A stretch of DNA of 64,000 nucleotides, from contig NZ_MNPU01000032.1 in NCBI RefSeq assembly GCF_001983165.1, positions 1 to 64,000 of the forward strand. The letters run 5' to 3'. The notes under the pieces are model-generated. The model was given only the letters and a program-made list of their open reading frames with translations, ran no database searches and was not told the origin of the DNA. Positions 62,109 to 64,000 of this stretch are shown here, one piece after another (position 1 is the first letter of the stretch; every line of letters begins with the position of its first letter). This DNA comes from Pseudomonas gessardii (GTDB lineage Bacteria > Pseudomonadota > Gammaproteobacteria > Pseudomonadales > Pseudomonadaceae). The position numbers and the translations under genes are program-made.

Positions 62109-64000
62109 ATGTCGCGCCACATTACAAAAACACCAAACAGTTCACCGCGCTTGCTGGCCTCGGCCATTGGCATGGCCATCAGCGCCAGCTCCGTTGCCCA
62201 TCTGGCGCAAGCGGCCGAAGAGACCGAACACAAAGGCGAGCGCAACAGTATCTCCCTGGGCGCCACCAGCATCACCGGCCAGGAACAGGACGCGACTTCC
62301 TACCAGACTGAAAAAGCCTCTTCGCAGAAATACACCGCGCCCCTGGTCGACACCCCACGTTCCGTCACCGTAGTGCCAGCGCAGGTGCTCAAGGACACCG
62401 CCGCCACCTCGCTGCAAGACGCCTTGCGCACCGTACCGGGGATTACCTTTGGCGCCGGTGAAGGTGGCAACCCCCAGGGCGACCGTCCGTTTATCCGTGG
62501 CTTCGATGCCCAAGGCGACACCTACCTGGACGGCGTGCGTGATACCGGCGGCCAGAGCCGGGAAATTTTCGATATCGAGTCCATCGAAGTCAGCAAGGGC
62601 CCCAACTCCTCGTTCGGTGGCCGTGGCTCGGCCGGTGGCAGCCTCAACCTGGTGAGCAAGACCCCACAAGCGCGGGACTTCCTCAACGGCGGCTTTACCT
62701 ACGGCTCCGACCAGACCCGGCGCTATGCCCTCGACGTCAACCGCCAGTTCCTCGACAGCGCCGCGTTCCGCCTGAACCTGATGAGCCACGAACAGAACGT
62801 GGCCGGCCGTGACGCAGTCAATTACGACCGTTGGGGCGTGGCACCGTCGCTGACCTTTGGCCTGGGCACCCCGACCCGCGTCAACCTCAGCTACTACCAT
62901 ATGGAAAGCAATGACCTGCCGGATTCGGGCATTCCTTATGGCTATAGCTCCGCCGCAGCCACCGCCCACGGTCACGACAAGCCGACCGATGGCGGCGACA
63001 GCAATAATTTCTATGGCCTGAAAGATCGCGACTTCCGCAAGACCCGCGCCGATATCAGTACGTTCTCCATCGAGCACGACCTGAACGACAACATGACGAT
63101 CAAGAACACCCTGCGTCATGGCAGCACCGGCCAGGATTACGTCCTCACTCAGCCGGACGACAGCAAGCTCAACGTCAACCAGTTCGGCACCGTCTGGCGC
63201 CGCGCCAACAGCCGCGTGTCGACCACCACGACCACCACCAACCAGACCGATCTGTTTGGCAGCTTCCAGGCCCTGGGCTTCAAGCACAGCTACTCCACCG
63301 GCCTGGAATTTACCGGTGAAGAAACCCGTGTCAGTGGTTATACCGTCAGCCCTAACGGCAACCCTACCGGCGGCTGCACACCTGGCAAGGTCGGCAACAG
63401 CGGCGGCCAATGCACCTCGCTGGGCAACCCGAACCCGGACGACGCCTGGACCGGCAGCGTCGCCCGCAACTACATGGGCACCAACACCAAGGCCACCAGT
63501 CGCGCCGCCTATGTATTCGACACCATCGAACTCGATCCGCAATGGCTGCTGAACGTCGGCCTGCGCTATGACACCTTCGACACCGAGGCCAACACCAACG
63601 CAACCACTGGCCGCACCAAGCTCAAGGATGACAGCCAGTTCTTCAACTGGCAGGCCGGCCTGGTCTGGAAGCCGATGGAAAACGGCAGCATCTACACCTC
63701 CTATGCCACTTCGGCCTCGCCTGCTGGCGGCCTGGTGGGTGAGGGTGTCGACTCCAACGCCATCCCAACCGGCATCAACACCAGCGACCTGAAGCCGGAA
63801 GAAACCGTCAACTACGAGCTGGGCACCAAGTGGGATCTGTTCCACGACCGCCTGTCCCTGACCGCTGCCGTGTTCCGCACCGAGAAGAAAAACGCGCGCA
63901 TTCTGGTGAACTCCAACACCTATGAAAACGCCGGTGAATCCCGGGTCGATGGCCTGGAGCTTTCCGCCAGCGGCAAACTCACCGAGCAATGGCAGGTATT
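62109..64000 (+). CDS. piuA: TonB-dependent siderophore receptor PiuA (partial, right edge)
   Basis: 630 residues are visible before the window ends. There is a signal peptide (ends HLAQAA, about residue 36), a TonB-box region (SISLGATSITG), a plug with RPFIRGFDAQGDTYLDGVRD, then barrel strands. It resembles PiuA/Fiu, receptors for monomeric catechol-iron complexes and the entry route of catechol-linked beta-lactams. The ATG at 62109 starts MSRHITKTPN. Its C-terminal strands are outside the window. It is divergent from piuC, as in P. aeruginosa PA4514-PA4515. Confidence 0.93.
   Translation, partial: MSRHITKTPNSSPRLLASAIGMAISASSVAHLAQAAEETEHKGERNSISLGATSITGQEQDATSYQTEKASSQKYTAPLVDTPRSVTVVPAQVLKDTAATSLQDALRTVPGITFGAGEGGNPQGDRPFIRGFDAQGDTYLDGVRDTGGQSREIFDIESIEVSKGPNSSFGGRGSAGGSLNLVSKTPQARDFLNGGFTYGSDQTRRYALDVNRQFLDSAAFRLNLMSHEQNVAGRDAVNYDRWGVAPSLTFGLGTPTRVNLSYYHMESNDLPDSGIPYGYSSAAATAHGHDKPTDGGDSNNFYGLKDRDFRKTRADISTFSIEHDLNDNMTIKNTLRHGSTGQDYVLTQPDDSKLNVNQFGTVWRRANSRVSTTTTTTNQTDLFGSFQALGFKHSYSTGLEFTGEETRVSGYTVSPNGNPTGGCTPGKVGNSGGQCTSLGNPNPDDAWTGSVARNYMGTNTKATSRAAYVFDTIELDPQWLLNVGLRYDTFDTEANTNATTGRTKLKDDSQFFNWQAGLVWKPMENGSIYTSYATSASPAGGLVGEGVDSNAIPTGINTSDLKPEETVNYELGTKWDLFHDRLSLTAAVFRTEKKNARILVNSNTYENAGESRVDGLELSASGKLTEQWQV

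Noticed and set aside
62142..63989. A long minus-strand frame opposite piuA
   Set aside because: Same antisense-shadow pattern; the plus strand encodes a clear receptor that runs off the window.

Overview
This window is chromosomal DNA from a Pseudomonas of the fluorescens group. The evidence is high-GC, densely packed gamma-proteobacterial genes; gene orders shared with P. aeruginosa (tldD-yhdP-rng-maf-mreDCB, the dpp/OprD-porin cluster, piuA-piuC-Sel1-speC, prfC near an opuC-type transporter); and many palindromic REP elements of the two types common in this group. No tRNA, rRNA or CRISPR array was seen, and most of the window is core genome.

Layout. 1-118 is the 5' end of a group II intron lying directly behind the pmbA terminator. 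120-13331 is a cell-envelope and RNA block: pmbA, darP, tldD, a nitrilase-like amidase, yhdP, rng, maf-like, mreD, mreC and mreB. 13542-16753 is gatCAB (tRNA-dependent amidotransferase). 16914-19826 holds a small RlpA-like lipoprotein, a cation/Ca2+ exchanger, a carboxymuconolactone-decarboxylase-like protein and an AEC-family carrier. 20003-21930 is a variable patch: a putative zinc phospholipase C behind a LexA-type box, an AT-rich orphan gene behind a palindrome, and the tail of a broken GntR regulator. 21954-26839 holds sspBA, the cytochrome bc1 operon petABC and rpsI-rplM. 27088-37391 holds an aldo/keto reductase, an acyl-CoA dehydrogenase, a GlxA-type regulator, zapE, trpS, an alpha/beta hydrolase, zapG, the redox two-component system roxSR and a SIMPL-domain protein.

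37478-50079 is a dipeptide/oligopeptide uptake locus: three tandem dppA-type binding proteins, an OprD-family porin, a fourth binding protein, then dppBCDF. The porin would admit peptides to the periplasm, the four receptors would divide the ligand range, and one permease/ATPase set would serve all of them. Each receptor gene and the porin gene is followed by an RNA hairpin, which should set higher expression of the periplasmic parts. 50421-52679 is a catecholate-siderophore receptor with a Fur-like box. 52839-53264 is a second AT-rich orphan gene carrying the same palindrome type as the one at 21.3 kb. 53485-58849 is prfC followed by a four-gene betaine/choline-type ABC transporter. 59273-61892 holds speC, a Sel1-repeat protein and piuC, and a second TonB-dependent receptor (piuA) runs off the right edge.

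Most notable items: the intron at a terminator; the matched palindromes in front of two unrelated orphan genes 32 kb apart; the SOS-type operator in front of a phospholipase-like gene; two probable ATT start codons (mreC and the exchanger gene); the hairpin pattern in the dpp locus; and a terminator-ended leader in front of speC. No defence or other multi-gene novel system is evident.
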